Source: an uncultured Methylophaga sp. (GTDB lineage: Bacteria > Pseudomonadota > Gammaproteobacteria > Nitrosococcales > Methylophagaceae). From it: a DNA stretch of 64,000 bases. Each line of letters opens with the position of its first letter. Position 1 is the first letter of the stretch. The stretch spans positions 186,001 through 250,000 of the forward strand of contig NZ_CAMYKO010000004.1 in assembly GCF_947259025.1 (NCBI RefSeq), given 5' to 3'. The position numbers and the translations under genes are program-made. The notes below the pieces were generated by a model. The model worked only from the letters and a program-made list of their open reading frames with translations, made no database searches and was not told the origin of the DNA. Positions 18,122 through 31,057 of this stretch are shown one piece after another.

Positions 18122-18592
18122 CTAGATTCGGCTTACCAATTCGTCAAGCAAATCGGTATGGGCCTTTTCATCAATTTCACGGCCAAGAATTTTGCCGGCA
18201 CCTGCCAGAGCAATACCGCCGACCTGTGATTTCAGTTCATCACGGGCACGGTTGGCTTCCTGGTCAATCTCTGCTTTGGCAGAGTTCAGGATGCGCTCAC
18301 CTTCAACACGGGCATTATTTTTGGACTCGTCCACAATTTCGTTACCACGCTTTTGCGCCTGAGAAACGATTTCGCTCGCTTGCTCTTTGGCTTCGTGAAT
18401 CACTTGTTGCGCACGCTTTTCCGCCAGTTCCTGCTCATGTCTGCCTCGTTCGGCAGCAGCCAGACCATCGGCAATTTTCTTTTTGCGCTCTTCCAGCGCT
18501 TGCATGATGGGCGGCCATACATATTTCATGCAGAAGGCGACAAAAACCGCGAAAGCGATAATCTGGCCTATGATGGTTGCATTGATATTCAT
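18122..18592 (-). CDS. atpF: F-type ATP synthase subunit b
   Basis: A 156-residue stator subunit. One N-terminal membrane helix (about residues 5-25; [19 protein letters not shown]) is followed by [19 protein letters not shown] and a long right-handed coiled coil rich in Ala, Glu and Arg. The length equals that of the E. coli b subunit. A homodimer is expected, as only one b-type gene is present. Confidence 0.96.
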   Translation of the reverse strand: MNINATIIGQIIAFAVFVAFCMKYVWPPIMQALEERKKKIADGLAAAERGRHEQELAEKRAQQVIHEAKEQASEIVSQAQKRGNEIVDESKNNARVEGERILNSAKAEIDQEANRARDELKSQVGGIALAGAGKILGREIDEKAHTDLLDELVSRI

Positions 18593-18637
18593 GCCTGTAC
18601 CTCTGTTTTTACCGCAATTGGGGTCGGATTATGATTA

Positions 18638-18880
<243 letters not shown>

Positions 18881-18927
18881 CTACAAAAAGTAAAGACTAA
18901 AAATAAAAAGTTAAAACCCAACAAACA

Positions 18928-20206
<1,279 letters not shown>

Positions 20207-20248
20207 TTTTACCCGTGGTTTTGGAATTTGCCTTAAGCAAATCAGGGC

Positions 20249-20278
20249 ATTATAAAGACACCGCGCAAAGGCGGTCAA
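20249..20278 (-). promoter_or_regulatory. Sigma-70 promoter of the atp operon
   Basis: On the minus strand TTGACC (20278-20273), an 18-base spacer and TATAAT (20254-20249). Five of six and six of six consensus bases match. Transcription should start near 20242, leaving a leader of about 36 bases to the atpI ATG. The box lies in the 85 bases between the parB stop and atpI. Confidence 0.75.
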
Positions 20279-20291
20279 TGAAATTCTTGCC

Positions 20292-21152
20292 TTACTTGAT
20301 GCGCTTGATCAGTTTTTTCAGCTCATCCACATTGCGATAGTTGATGACCAGGCGACCCTTGCCGCTGGCGTTATGCTTGATACTGAAGGCCGAATCCAGT
20401 TTTTGCTTGATACTGTCTTCCAACTGACTGATTTCTTCAAGCTCGCTTTGTGATTGTTTTTGCGCCGGTTTTTTCGGACTCTGCAAACGCCGAATCAGTT
20501 GCTCGGCTTCGCGGACAGATAAACCTTTTTCAATGATCTGGCCGGCGGCTTCACTTTGCTGATCACTTTCCAGTGCCAACAAGGCACGGGCATGCCCCAT
20601 TTCCAGATCACAATTTTCCACCAGTTTTTTGACATCTTCGTTAAGATTGCGCAAACGCAACAGATTCGTCACGGCAGCCCGGGATTTCCCCACTGCTTCG
20701 GCAGCCTGCTGATGAGTCATTTCAAATTCTTCACGCAGACGGAATAAAGCGTTGGCCTCTTCCATCGGGTTGAGATTTTCGCGCTGGATGTTCTCTATCA
20801 GTGCCATCGCAATGGCGCTGCGATCAGAGACATCACGCACCAATACTGGCACTTCCACCAGCCCGGCCATGCGCGAGGCACGCCAGCGACGCTCACCGGC
20901 CACGATTTCGTATTTGTCTTCAGCAATCGGCCGCACCACGATAGGCTGAACCAGTCCCTGGGCTCGGATAGAGTCAGCAAGCTCTTCCAGAGACTCCTGC
21001 GACATATCGACACGCGGCTGGTATTTACCAGGCTGGATCATATCCAGCGGGAAATGTTGCAGGCTGTCATCCAGGTTGGCTTTTTCTTCCTGGTTCACAT
21101 CCGCCAGCAATGCATCCAAGCCTCTGCCCAAACCTCTCTTCTTTGTTGCCAT
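20292..21152 (-). CDS. parB: Chromosome partitioning protein ParB
   Basis: A 286-residue CTPase and DNA-binding protein that loads at parS sites near the origin and works with ParA to segregate chromosomes. KKRGLGRGLDALL is the usual N-terminus. The CTP-binding ParB/Srx domain shows PGKYQPRV and VAGERRWRASRMAGL, then the helix-turn-helix with MTHQQAAEAVGKSRAAVTNL. I prefer the ATG at 21152, which has AGGA upstream; ATGs at 21176 and 21206 would overlap parA. No parS site (TGTTTCACGTGAAACA) was noticed in the window. Confidence 0.93.
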   Translation of the reverse strand: MATKKRGLGRGLDALLADVNQEEKANLDDSLQHFPLDMIQPGKYQPRVDMSQESLEELADSIRAQGLVQPIVVRPIAEDKYEIVAGERRWRASRMAGLVEVPVLVRDVSDRSAIAMALIENIQRENLNPMEEANALFRLREEFEMTHQQAAEAVGKSRAAVTNLLRLRNLNEDVKKLVENCDLEMGHARALLALESDQQSEAAGQIIEKGLSVREAEQLIRRLQSPKKPAQKQSQSELEEISQLEDSIKQKLDSAFSIKHNASGKGRLVINYRNVDELKKLIKRIK

Positions 21153-21168
21153 GCCAGTATCCTGTTGT

Positions 21169-21945
21169 TCAGCCATTTGCTTTTTGCTGTCGTCGCATAA
21201 ATTCACTTGCCAGCGCCATGTAGGCTATCGAGCCCCTTGACCCCCGATCGTAAGCCAAGACCGGCATTCCGTGACTGGGCGCTTCAGCCAACCGGACATT
21301 ACGGGGGATGATGGAATGAAACACCTTGCCCTCGAAATGATTGATCAATTGACGCGACACCTGGTTGGCCAGATTATTTCGGGCATCAAACATGGTGCGC
21401 AGCAGGCCGGTGATATCAAGCTTGGGATTGGCCCGTTGCTTGACCCGTTCTATGGTGCGAAGCAGCGATGACAGGCCCTCCAAAGCGTAGTATTCGCACT
21501 GGATCGGGATCAGAATGCCCTGTGATGCGACCAAAGCATTAACAGTAAGCATACTTAATGAAGGGGGGCAGTCAATGAGAACGTAGTCATATTTCTCACG
21601 GGTTGATTCCAGCGCGATCCTCAGACGGTGCTCACGCAGCTTGATTTCCAGTAGCTCAACTTCGGCCGCAGTCAGATCAGAATTGGTGGGCATCACATCA
21701 AAGCCCAGGCCTTCTGGTGTAATGATGGTATCAGCCGCTCGAGCCTCGGCCATGATGACTTCATAGCTGCTGTTATCAATCTCGTTTTTGTCGAGACCGC
21801 AACCGGTGGTGGCATTACCCTGAGGGTCAAGGTCGATAAGCAGGACTTTTTTACCATATTCCGACAGCGCGGCTGCCAAGTTGACGGTGGTCGTGGTTTT
21901 ACCCACACCCCCTTTCTGGTTGGTCACTGCGAATACGTTTCCCAT
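21169..21945 (-). CDS. parA: Chromosome partitioning ATPase ParA (Soj)
   Basis: A 258-residue ATPase of the MinD/ParA family. The deviant Walker A NQKGGVGKTTTTVNLA is at residues 9-24, the DLDPQGNATTG motif follows, and Walker B is DYVLIDCPPSLS. It drives movement of ParB-bound origins on the nucleoid. It follows rsmG with only one base between, so the cluster mnmG-rsmG-parA-parB is likely one transcript. Confidence 0.95.
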   Translation of the reverse strand: MGNVFAVTNQKGGVGKTTTTVNLAAALSEYGKKVLLIDLDPQGNATTGCGLDKNEIDNSSYEVIMAEARAADTIITPEGLGFDVMPTNSDLTAAEVELLEIKLREHRLRIALESTREKYDYVLIDCPPSLSMLTVNALVASQGILIPIQCEYYALEGLSSLLRTIERVKQRANPKLDITGLLRTMFDARNNLANQVSRQLINHFEGKVFHSIIPRNVRLAEAPSHGMPVLAYDRGSRGSIAYMALASEFMRRQQKANG

Positions 21946-21946
21946 C

Positions 21947-22579
21947 TCAACCCTGATCTTTGATTAGTCTCACCAGATGTCGCTCGCCATCACAGGCGGG
22001 CACGTTCAGCGACACCACATCCAGCAGCCGGAACTGATCAGAATCAAACTGCAATTCCTGTTCGGGGTAGACCCCTTTCATCAGCACCAGGCGACCGCCC
22101 TGCTCACAATGCTGCCCGGCCAGATCGAGAATATCGTCGATGCTGGCAAAGGCACGAGCAGTGATAATAGCAAATTGAGGTAAAGATACCTGTTCCACGC
22201 GGCCATGCACAACCGTGACGTTGCTAAGGCCCAGCTCGGCCTTGACCTGCTGCAGAAAACGGGTTTTTTTGGAATTACTGTCAAGTAAGGTCACCGCGCA
22301 GTCAGGATAGGCAATGGCTGCCGGGATACCGGGCAGACCACCGCCGGTGCCCACATCGAGCAAGCTGGACGCCTCCAGATAAGGCAATACCGACAGGCTG
22401 TCGATAATATGGCGGGACAGCATTTGTGCCGGGTCACGCACCGAGGTCAGGTTATAGACCTTGTTCCATTTGACCAGCAGCGCAACATAATCGAGCAACT
22501 GCTGTTTTTGAATATCACTCAGATCAATCGATAAAGCAGCACAGCCCTCGTCGAGCTTTGCTCTGAGATCCGCCGCCAT
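21947..22579 (-). CDS. rsmG: 16S rRNA (guanine-527-N7)-methyltransferase
   Basis: A 210-residue S-adenosylmethionine-dependent enzyme that methylates G527 of 16S rRNA in the small-subunit head. The N-terminal NLTSVRDPAQMLSRHIIDSL and the SAM loop LLDVGTGGGLPGIPAAIA are family signatures, as is ITARAFASIDDI. The start overlaps the mnmG stop by one base (22579), consistent with coupling. Confidence 0.95.
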   Translation of the reverse strand: MAADLRAKLDEGCAALSIDLSDIQKQQLLDYVALLVKWNKVYNLTSVRDPAQMLSRHIIDSLSVLPYLEASSLLDVGTGGGLPGIPAAIAYPDCAVTLLDSNSKKTRFLQQVKAELGLSNVTVVHGRVEQVSLPQFAIITARAFASIDDILDLAGQHCEQGGRLVLMKGVYPEQELQFDSDQFRLLDVVSLNVPACDGERHLVRLIKDQG

Positions 22580-24462
22580 TAACTGGCTTCGCTCAGGCCG
22601 CTGCGTTTCAGATGCACCAACAGTAGCGAGACGGCTGCCGGGGTCACGCCGGAAATCCGCGCTGCCTGACCCAGGTTGCCGGGTCGGGCCTGTTCCAGTT
22701 TTTCACGGACTTCATTGGACAGCCCCCGGACGTTTTTATAATCCATATCCGCCGGCAATGCGGTGTTTTCATTGCGCTGCAAACGCTCAATCTCGTTTTG
22801 CTGGCGATTGATATAGCCGGAATATTTAGCCTGAATCACGACCTGTTCAGCGACTTCGTCGGTCACATCCTGCTCACGCTCCATCATTGCCAACAGGGCG
22901 GCATAATCAACTTTGGGCCGGCGTAGTAGATCCTTGGCCGTAGTAACCTTGCTCAGCTTTTCACCGAGGATGGTTTCGGCCCTGGCCTGATCCATTTTTT
23001 CCGGCACAAACTTGTAGCTATCAAGGTAGGCGTTTTCTTTTTCCACCGCTTCCTGCTTGGCATTGAATACCGTCCAGCGCAGGTCATCAATCAGGCCCAG
23101 TTCACGGGCAACCGGTGTCAGGCGGATATCGGCATTGTCCTCACGCAGCATCAGCCGATATTCGGCGCGGCTGGTGAACATGCGGTAAGGCTCGCGGGTG
23201 CCGGAAGTGATCAGATCGTCGATCAGTACGCCAATATAAGCTTCGTCACGGCGTGGATACCAGGTGTCCAGTCCACGCGCCTGCAGACCGGCATTCAAAC
23301 CGGCAATTAGGCCCTGGGCCCCGGCTTCTTCATAACCGGTGGTGCCGTTGATTTGACCGGCGAAGAACAGGCCCCCCATATGCTTGGTTTCCAGCCACGG
23401 GTTCAGATCACGCGGGTCGAAAAAGTCATATTCAATGGCATAACCCGGACGGGTGATATGGGCATTTTCCAGGCCTTTCATTGAACGCACGATCTCGTAC
23501 TGAACATCGAAAGGCAGACTGGTGGAGATGCCGTTGGGATAAACTTCACCACATTCCAGTCCTTCCGGTTCCAGGAAGATCTGATGCGAGGCGCGGTCAG
23601 CAAAGCGCACCACCTTGTCTTCAATCGACGGACAGTAACGCGGACCGATACCTTCGATTTCACCCCCATACATCGGCGAGCGATCCAGGTTATTGCGAAT
23701 CACATCATGGGTCTGCTCATTGGTGTGAGTGATATAGCAGGAGATTTGCTCAGGGTGATGTTCGCGTTTACCCAGGAAAGAAAACACCGGTGTCGGATCA
23801 TCACCCGGCTGTTCGGTCAGCTCTGAGAAATCAATGCTGCTGGTCGCAATCCGTGGCGGTGTGCCGGTTTTCAGGCGATCAACCCGGAATGGCAAGGCGC
23901 GCAGACGCTGCGCCAGCGCATTCGATGCCGGATCACCAGCGCGACCACCCTGATGATTCTGCATACCGATATGAATCAAACCACCGAGGAAAGTCCCAAC
24001 GGTCAGCACCACGGACTTGGCAGAGAAACGCAAACCGGCCTGGGTCACGACACCGACCACACGGTCATTTTCCACCACCAGATCATCGACCGCCTGCTGG
24101 AAGATATAGAGATTGGGCTGATTTTCCAGATAAGCCCGCACTGCCGCTTTATAGCGAACCCGATCCGCCTGGGCACGGGTAGCACGCACGGCCGGGCCCT
24201 TACTGGAATTCAAGGTACGGAACTGAATACCGGCGCGATCGGTAGCCTGGGCCATAATGCCGCCCAATGCATCGATCTCTTTAACCAGATGTCCCTTACC
24301 GATACCGCCAACCGCCGGGTTACAGCTCATCTGCCCCAGGGTGTCGATATTCTGGGTCAGCAGCAGGGTTTTAACGCCCTGACGCGCCGAAGCGAGGGCC
24401 GCTTCGGTACCGGCATGACCGCCGCCGACAACAATGACATCATAGTGATCCTGGTAACTCAT
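22579..24462 (-). CDS. mnmG: tRNA uridine-34 carboxymethylaminomethyl-modifying enzyme
   Basis: The 627-residue FAD-dependent partner of MnmE, which adds the carboxymethylaminomethyl group to U34 of several tRNAs. The dinucleotide fold [17 protein letters not shown] is at residues 11-27; [18 protein letters not shown], the GTPPRI region and the C-terminal [13 protein letters not shown] helix bundle are standard. It is the first gene of the minus-strand partition/ATP synthase run. No cluster of DnaA boxes was seen upstream (24463-24568), so the origin is not obviously here. Confidence 0.96.
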   Translation of the reverse strand: MSYQDHYDVIVVGGGHAGTEAALASARQGVKTLLLTQNIDTLGQMSCNPAVGGIGKGHLVKEIDALGGIMAQATDRAGIQFRTLNSSKGPAVRATRAQADRVRYKAAVRAYLENQPNLYIFQQAVDDLVVENDRVVGVVTQAGLRFSAKSVVLTVGTFLGGLIHIGMQNHQGGRAGDPASNALAQRLRALPFRVDRLKTGTPPRIATSSIDFSELTEQPGDDPTPVFSFLGKREHHPEQISCYITHTNEQTHDVIRNNLDRSPMYGGEIEGIGPRYCPSIEDKVVRFADRASHQIFLEPEGLECGEVYPNGISTSLPFDVQYEIVRSMKGLENAHITRPGYAIEYDFFDPRDLNPWLETKHMGGLFFAGQINGTTGYEEAGAQGLIAGLNAGLQARGLDTWYPRRDEAYIGVLIDDLITSGTREPYRMFTSRAEYRLMLREDNADIRLTPVARELGLIDDLRWTVFNAKQEAVEKENAYLDSYKFVPEKMDQARAETILGEKLSKVTTAKDLLRRPKVDYAALLAMMEREQDVTDEVAEQVVIQAKYSGYINRQQNEIERLQRNENTALPADMDYKNVRGLSNEVREKLEQARPGNLGQAARISGVTPAAVSLLLVHLKRSGLSEAS

Positions 24463-24568
24463 AGCGCACCAATAACAATTTGATTAGCGAAAAGACGATA
24501 ATTTTAACATGCCGTTAATAATGTTTGCCTAATATTCAAACATTTATCTTTCATCAGACAGGAAAAAT

Positions 24569-24925
24569 ATGGAAAAAAATCGTGGCATCAAGCGTCTTGT
24601 TTTCGCCCTGCTGTATTCCTGGCAGGGACTCCGGTCAGCACTCAAGCACGAGGAAGCTTTTCGCCAGGAATTCATCGGTTTTGTGGCGCTGACGACCTAT
24701 AGCTTTTTCCTTGATGTCACGCCGATGGAACGGCTGATGATGATCAGCACACTGGTGTTGGTGATGATCGTCGAAGTGCTCAACTCGGCGATTGAAACCA
24801 CCATTGACCGGGTCAGCTATGACAAACATAAGCTTTCCGGCCGGGCTAAGGACTACGGTTCTTTTGCCGTTCTGATGACGATCCTGATCGCCACCGCCAC
24901 CTGGCTGACTATCCTGTTTGCCTAG
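24569..24925 (+). CDS. dgkA: Diacylglycerol kinase
   Basis: A 118-residue membrane enzyme that phosphorylates diacylglycerol in the lipid turnover cycle. It has the short amphipathic N-terminus, three membrane helices and the family signature [15 protein letters not shown] with the catalytic Glu and Asn. [10 protein letters not shown] corresponds to the KDMGSAAV helix of E. coli. The stop overlaps the end of lgt, which is transcribed toward it. Confidence 0.92.
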   Translation: MEKNRGIKRLVFALLYSWQGLRSALKHEEAFRQEFIGFVALTTYSFFLDVTPMERLMMISTLVLVMIVEVLNSAIETTIDRVSYDKHKLSGRAKDYGSFAVLMTILIATATWLTILFA

Positions 24926-25691
24926 CGCGGCGGTAAGCCCAGACCATCATCCAGCCGCCACCGATGATCATGGGTAGGCACAAAACCTGCCCCATGGTCA
25001 GCCAGCCAAAGGCCAGATAGCCATACTGTGGATCGGGAATACGCACAAACTCGACAATAAAGCGGAATACGCCATAGCCCAGCAAGAATAGCCCCGAGAC
25101 AGCAGCCCTGGGTTTTGGACTGGCCGAATATAGCCAGAGGATAATAAACAGCAGCAGCCCTTCCAGCGCTGCCTGATAGAGCTGGGAAGGATGCCTGGGT
25201 AAGGTCCCGGCTCCAGGGAAAACCATCGCCCAGGGCACATCACTGACCCGGCCCCAGAGTTCACCATTAATAAAGTTACCGATGCGGCCCAGCATCAGAC
25301 CGATTGGCACCAGCGGTGCAATAAAGTCACTGATCTCAAAAAATGTTTTGCCGGTCTTGCGACTGAAATACCAGAAAGCGGCCAGAACACCGAGCAGGCC
25401 ACCATGGAAAGACATGCCCCCTTGCCAGATCTTGAGCAGATTGAGCGGATTATCGAGGTTGGCAGGCAAGTCATAGAAAAGCGCATAACCCAGGCGACCA
25501 CCAATAATGACGCCTAATGCCCCATAGAACAGCAAATCCTCTAGCTGATTATGCTGCCAGTCATATCGTGCAGCCCGATAGCGACCCAGCAACCAGACCA
25601 AAGTGAAGGCGAGCAGGTACATCAGCCCGTACCAGTGGATATCCAAAGGCCCGACACTGATGGCGATCGGGTCGATTTGTGGGTAGGTCAT
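24909..25691 (-). CDS. lgt: Prolipoprotein diacylglyceryl transferase
   Basis: A 260-residue inner-membrane enzyme with about seven helices that transfers diacylglycerol from phosphatidylglycerol to the lipobox Cys of prolipoproteins. The signature [14 protein letters not shown] is at about residues 139-152, with [13 protein letters not shown] at the N-terminus and [12 protein letters not shown] after it. This fits the lipoprotein genes elsewhere in the window. It overlaps the dgkA end by 17 bases, tail to tail. Confidence 0.95.
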   Translation of the reverse strand: MTYPQIDPIAISVGPLDIHWYGLMYLLAFTLVWLLGRYRAARYDWQHNQLEDLLFYGALGVIIGGRLGYALFYDLPANLDNPLNLLKIWQGGMSFHGGLLGVLAAFWYFSRKTGKTFFEISDFIAPLVPIGLMLGRIGNFINGELWGRVSDVPWAMVFPGAGTLPRHPSQLYQAALEGLLLFIILWLYSASPKPRAAVSGLFLLGYGVFRFIVEFVRIPDPQYGYLAFGWLTMGQVLCLPMIIGGGWMMVWAYRRARQTG

Positions 25692-25768
25692 GGCTTTCCC
25701 TTAAGAATGATGTGGCGGCTATGTTAGCAACATAACGTGAGCAAATCTAAGACTTGAAGCACTGTTTC

Positions 25769-25815
25769 GCACCAGTTTGGCTCAGAGATGGTTTTTGACC
25801 GCACCAAAATGATCC
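25769..25815 (+). promoter_or_regulatory. Possible NtrC-like binding sites
   Basis: Two partial matches to the NtrC half-site pattern GCACY-N5-GGTGC are seen: GCACCAGTTTGGCTC (25769-25783) and GCACCAAAATGATCC (25801-25815). They lie 32 bases apart and about 70-110 bases upstream of the sigma-54 promoter, the usual place for an enhancer. The right half-sites match poorly, so this is tentative. Confidence 0.3.
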
Positions 25816-25879
25816 TGCAGGGTGAACCAGTGAATAGCAACTGTGCGCTAGTTCACTGTTTTTTCAAGGTTTTACGAAG

Positions 25880-25896
25880 TTGGCATGCTATCTGCT
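25880..25896 (+). promoter_or_regulatory. Sigma-54 (RpoN) promoter of the porin-glnK-amtB operon
   Basis: The sequence TTGGCATGCTATCTGCT has the invariant GG (25882-25883) and GC (25894-25895) with exactly 10 bases between them and agrees well with the YTGGCACG-N4-TTGCW consensus. Transcription would start near 25907, about 85 bases before the porin gene. This fits nitrogen control of glnK-amtB. Confidence 0.7.
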
Positions 25897-25990
25897 CAAC
25901 TTGTTGCAGTCTGAATACAGATGTTGCAAAAAATCAACGCTGACATTCGAACGACTAAACAACTAAAAATGTTAAACCGAGGAGTAAACC

Positions 25991-26698
25991 ATGAAATTGA
26001 GTAAACTTTCAGCACTTTGCTTTGCAGCAACCACTATGTTCGCTGCTTCATCAGCAATGGCTTGGGAAAGTGAAGACGGCCAGCACTCAACCAGTGCCAG
26101 CGTAGCCGTTTCATCTGAATATATCTGGCGTGGTATTTCACAAACTGATGGCGACCCTGCAATCTCAGGTAGCCTTGATTATTCACACAGCAGCGGTTTC
26201 TACGCTGGTGTATGGGGTTCAAACGTCGACTACGGTGATGACGCCAGTGCTGAATTCGATGCTTACTTTGGTTACGGCGGTGAGTTCGGTGACTCTGGCA
26301 TTGGTTACGATGTTGGTTTCCTGCGCTACATGTTCCCAGGCGAAGATTACAACTTCAATGAAGTATACGGCTCTTTGAGCTACAGCATCTTCTCTGCAGG
26401 TGTTGCTTACTCAAGTGATACGCTGGGTTCTGGTGAAGATGGCTATTACTACTACATCGATGCCGGTTATGACTTGCCAATGGGTCTGAATCTGTACGGT
26501 GGTTTTGGTGTTTATGATGCCGACGAAGATACCTTCGGTCCTGAAGATTCTTATAACCACTACTGGGTTGGTGTTTCTAAAGACGTTGCCGGCTTCACTC
26601 TGGACCTGTCTTATCAGGACGCAGACAGCGATGCTGAAGACATCTACGGTGATCTGGCTGAGGAAACATTCCTGTTCTCAGTTTCTAAATCATTCTAA
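25991..26698 (+). CDS. TorF-family putative porin
   Basis: A 235-residue outer-membrane protein with a signal peptide cleaved after AMA (about residue 24). The mature part has VAVSSEYIWRGISQTDGDPA, typical of the TIGR02001 family, then alternating strands rich in Tyr, Gly, Asp, ending in FLFSVSKSF with a C-terminal Phe. It lies in front of glnK with a terminator-like hairpin between, behind a sigma-54 promoter. A role in uptake of a nitrogen source such as ammonium, an amine or urea is inferred from context only. Confidence 0.85.
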   Translation: MKLSKLSALCFAATTMFAASSAMAWESEDGQHSTSASVAVSSEYIWRGISQTDGDPAISGSLDYSHSSGFYAGVWGSNVDYGDDASAEFDAYFGYGGEFGDSGIGYDVGFLRYMFPGEDYNFNEVYGSLSYSIFSAGVAYSSDTLGSGEDGYYYYIDAGYDLPMGLNLYGGFGVYDADEDTFGPEDSYNHYWVGVSKDVAGFTLDLSYQDADSDAEDIYGDLAEETFLFSVSKSF

Positions 26699-26710
26699 AA
26701 CTTCTCTCAG

Positions 26711-27099
<389 letters not shown>

Positions 27100-27118
27100 G
27101 CTTGAGGAGTAGATAACA

Positions 27119-28357
27119 ATGGAAAACGAAATCTTCCAACTCCAATATGCACTGGACACCTTCTATTTCCTGATTAGTGGTGCCTTTGTTATGTGGATGG
27201 CCGCCGGCTTCGCCATGCTGGAAGCGGGTCTGGTCCGTGCGAAAAATACAACTGAAATCTTAACCAAGAACGTGATGCTGTTTGCGATTGCGTGTACTGC
27301 CTATCTCGTTGTTGGTTATGACATCATGTACGACGGCGGTGTGTTCCTGGCCGGTATTGTTGGCGACGGCGTTGCCGGTGCTGATGAGCCAGCGACTTAT
27401 GCCCCTTCTGCTGACTTCTTCTTCCAGGTCGTGTTCGTGGCTACCGCCATGTCTATCGTCTCTGGTGCGGTTGCAGAGCGCATGAAACTGTGGGCTTTTG
27501 CTGCCTTCGCTATTGTGATGACTGCGTTCATCTACCCACTGGAAGGTTCCTGGACCTGGGGTGGCGCTGATGTATTCGGTCTGTACAACCTGGGCGACCT
27601 GGGCTTCTCTGACTTTGCCGGTTCCGGTATCGTTCACATGGCGGGTGCCGCTGCAGCTCTGGCTGGTGTTATCCTGCTGGGCGCTCGTAAAGGCAAATAC
27701 GGCCCTAACGGTGAAATTCACCCGATTCCAGGTGGCAACCTGCCGCTGGCAACTCTGGGTACTTTCATCCTGTGGTTGGGCTGGTTCGGCTTTAACGGTG
27801 GTTCGGTTCTGGCTACTGCCTCAGTCGAAAGCGCCAACGCCGTTGCTGTTGTCTTCATGAACACTAACGCTGCTGCGGCAGGTGGTGTCCTGGCTGCACT
27901 GATTGTCGCCAAACTGATGTTTGGTAAAGCTGACCTGACCATGATCCTGAACGGTGCATTGGCTGGTCTGGTTGCCATCACTGCCGGTCCTGACACTCCG
28001 ACTCCGCTGATGGCCACTATCATCGGTGCAATCGGTGGCGTTATCGTTGTGTTCTCCATCGTGTTCCTGGACAAAATCAAAATCGACGACCCAGTCGGTG
28101 CGATTTCAGTCCACGGTACCGTTGGTCTGTGGGGTCTGTTAGCAGTGCCTCTGACTAACGATGGTGTTAGCTTCTCTGGTCAGCTGATCGGTGCAGCCAC
28201 TATCTTTGTCTGGGTATTTGTTGCCAGCTTCATCGTCTGGTCTATCCTCAAAGTGGTCATGGGTATCCGTGTCACCGAGGAAGAAGAGTATGAAGGTGTT
28301 GACTACGTGGAATGTGGTATGGAAGCATACCCAGAATTCACTAACTCTGGTAAATAA
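27119..28357 (+). CDS. amtB: Ammonium transporter
   Basis: A 412-residue membrane protein of the Amt family, conducting ammonium through a trimer. The early GFAMLEAGLVRAKNTTEILTKN, the DFAGSGIVHMAGAAAALAG helix and the HGTVGLWGLLAV helix with the pore His contain the family signatures. It lacks a long cleaved signal peptide in the sequence given, unlike E. coli AmtB. A strong terminator follows at 28376. Confidence 0.95.
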   Translation: MENEIFQLQYALDTFYFLISGAFVMWMAAGFAMLEAGLVRAKNTTEILTKNVMLFAIACTAYLVVGYDIMYDGGVFLAGIVGDGVAGADEPATYAPSADFFFQVVFVATAMSIVSGAVAERMKLWAFAAFAIVMTAFIYPLEGSWTWGGADVFGLYNLGDLGFSDFAGSGIVHMAGAAAALAGVILLGARKGKYGPNGEIHPIPGGNLPLATLGTFILWLGWFGFNGGSVLATASVESANAVAVVFMNTNAAAAGGVLAALIVAKLMFGKADLTMILNGALAGLVAITAGPDTPTPLMATIIGAIGGVIVVFSIVFLDKIKIDDPVGAISVHGTVGLWGLLAVPLTNDGVSFSGQLIGAATIFVWVFVASFIVWSILKVVMGIRVTEEEEYEGVDYVECGMEAYPEFTNSGK

Positions 28358-28375
28358 TCGAGAGTCATACTCCGT

Positions 28376-28410
28376 AAAAGGGGACAGGTTTCGGCCTGTC
28401 CCCTTTTTTT
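28376..28410 (+). terminator. Terminator after amtB (bidirectional)
   Basis: AAAAGGGGACAGG pairs with CCTGTCCCCTTTT around TTTCGG, a perfect 13-bp stem followed by more T. It also ends on the minus strand in TTTT, so it can close the hemE transcript from the other side. Confidence 0.9.
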
Positions 28411-28443
28411 ATGCGCTGAACAAAAGCAGCGCAAAGGCTTCAA

Positions 28444-29511
28444 TCAGGACTGATGATACTGCGCGCTATGCTTATGCACAGCGTCAACAAGACGCGCCAT
28501 ATTGTCCGGGTTCACGGTCGGATGAATACCATGACCGAGATTAAACACATGGCCTTCGCCACGGCCGAAGTCGGCCAGAATACGGGCAACTTCCTGTTCC
28601 ACCCGATCACCTGACGCATAGAGCACACACGGGTCCATATTGCCTTGCAAGGTGACCTTATCACCGACACGCTTACGCGCCTGGCTGATATCAGTGGTCC
28701 AGTCCAGGCCCACACCGTTCACGCCGGTTTCAGCCATCCACTCCAGCCATTGACCGCCCCCCTTGGTGAACATCGTGATCGGCACTTCACGGCCATCAGC
28801 TTTGCGGGTCAGGCCGTTGACGATCTTTTCCATGTAGGTAAGTGAGAATTCGCGGTAATTCGCCGGGCTCAGACTGCCGCCCCAGGTATCAAACAACATC
28901 AGCGCTTGCGCGCCAGCTTCAATCTGGGCATTCAAATAGGCAATGACTGAATCAGCCAGAATATCCAGCAAAGCGTGCATCTGATCGGGGGCATCAAACA
29001 ACATGCCTTTGACCTTGGCAAAGTCTTTACTTGTGCCGCCTTCCACCATGTAACAGGCCAAAGTCCACGGGCTGCCACTGAAACCAATCAAGGGCACTTT
29101 ACCGTCGAGTTCTCGGCGGGTCAGGCTGATGGCATCCATCACATAACCCAGTTTATCCGCCATATCGGGCACGGCCAGTTGTTTGATATCGGCTGCTGAG
29201 CGAATGGTGCTGGAAAACTTGGGCCCTTCGCCGGTAACAAAATGCAGCCCCAGCCCCATGGCATCAGGAATGGTCAGAATATCGGAAAAGATGATGGCGG
29301 CATCCAGATCAAAGCGACGCAGTGGCTGCAATGTCACTTCACAGGCGAGATCGGGCGTACTGCACAGGGTCATAAAACTGCCTGCTTCTGCCCGCACTTC
29401 ACGGTACTCTGGGAGATAGCGTCCAGCCTGGCGCATTACCCATACCGGGGTGCGATCTACCGGTTGTCTGAGCAAGGCTCGCAGATAACGATCGTTTTTT
29501 AATTCCGCCAC
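28444..29511 (-). CDS. hemE: Uroporphyrinogen decarboxylase
   Basis: A 355-residue cytoplasmic haem-pathway enzyme that removes four carboxyl groups from uroporphyrinogen [23 protein letters not shown] and [14 protein letters not shown] are the N-terminal signatures, [15 protein letters not shown] and [17 protein letters not shown] follow. I take the GTG at 29511 as the start because [14 protein letters not shown] aligns to the usual N-terminus and AGGATGAA lies upstream. An ATG at 29559 with GGGAGG 11 bases before it would add 16 residues and is a real alternative. It is downstream of gltD. Confidence 0.93.
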   Translation of the reverse strand: MAELKNDRYLRALLRQPVDRTPVWVMRQAGRYLPEYREVRAEAGSFMTLCSTPDLACEVTLQPLRRFDLDAAIIFSDILTIPDAMGLGLHFVTGEGPKFSSTIRSAADIKQLAVPDMADKLGYVMDAISLTRRELDGKVPLIGFSGSPWTLACYMVEGGTSKDFAKVKGMLFDAPDQMHALLDILADSVIAYLNAQIEAGAQALMLFDTWGGSLSPANYREFSLTYMEKIVNGLTRKADGREVPITMFTKGGGQWLEWMAETGVNGVGLDWTTDISQARKRVGDKVTLQGNMDPCVLYASGDRVEQEVARILADFGRGEGHVFNLGHGIHPTVNPDNMARLVDAVHKHSAQYHQS

Positions 29512-29625
29512 AACTTCATCCTGGTTTTGGGTCTGCAGATACAAAAAAGGCTTGATCATACAGGAATGCGCCTCCCGTGATGAACAAGCCTTTAGTGTCT
29601 GGCTGAGTCGTTTAGTTCAGATCAA

Positions 29626-31044
<1,419 letters not shown>

Positions 31045-31057
31045 CTACGCTGAGTCC

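Noticed and set aside
20207-20278. Upstream extension of atpI from a TTG
   Set aside because: The TTG belongs to a near-consensus -35 box, and the shorter protein has the normal AtpI length.
20292-21945. parS sites near parAB
   Set aside because: No copy of TGTTTCACGTGAAACA or a close variant was noticed in the window.
24463-24568. Possible replication origin beside mnmG
   Set aside because: No cluster of DnaA boxes and no AT-rich unwinding element were seen; the gap is only about 105 bases.
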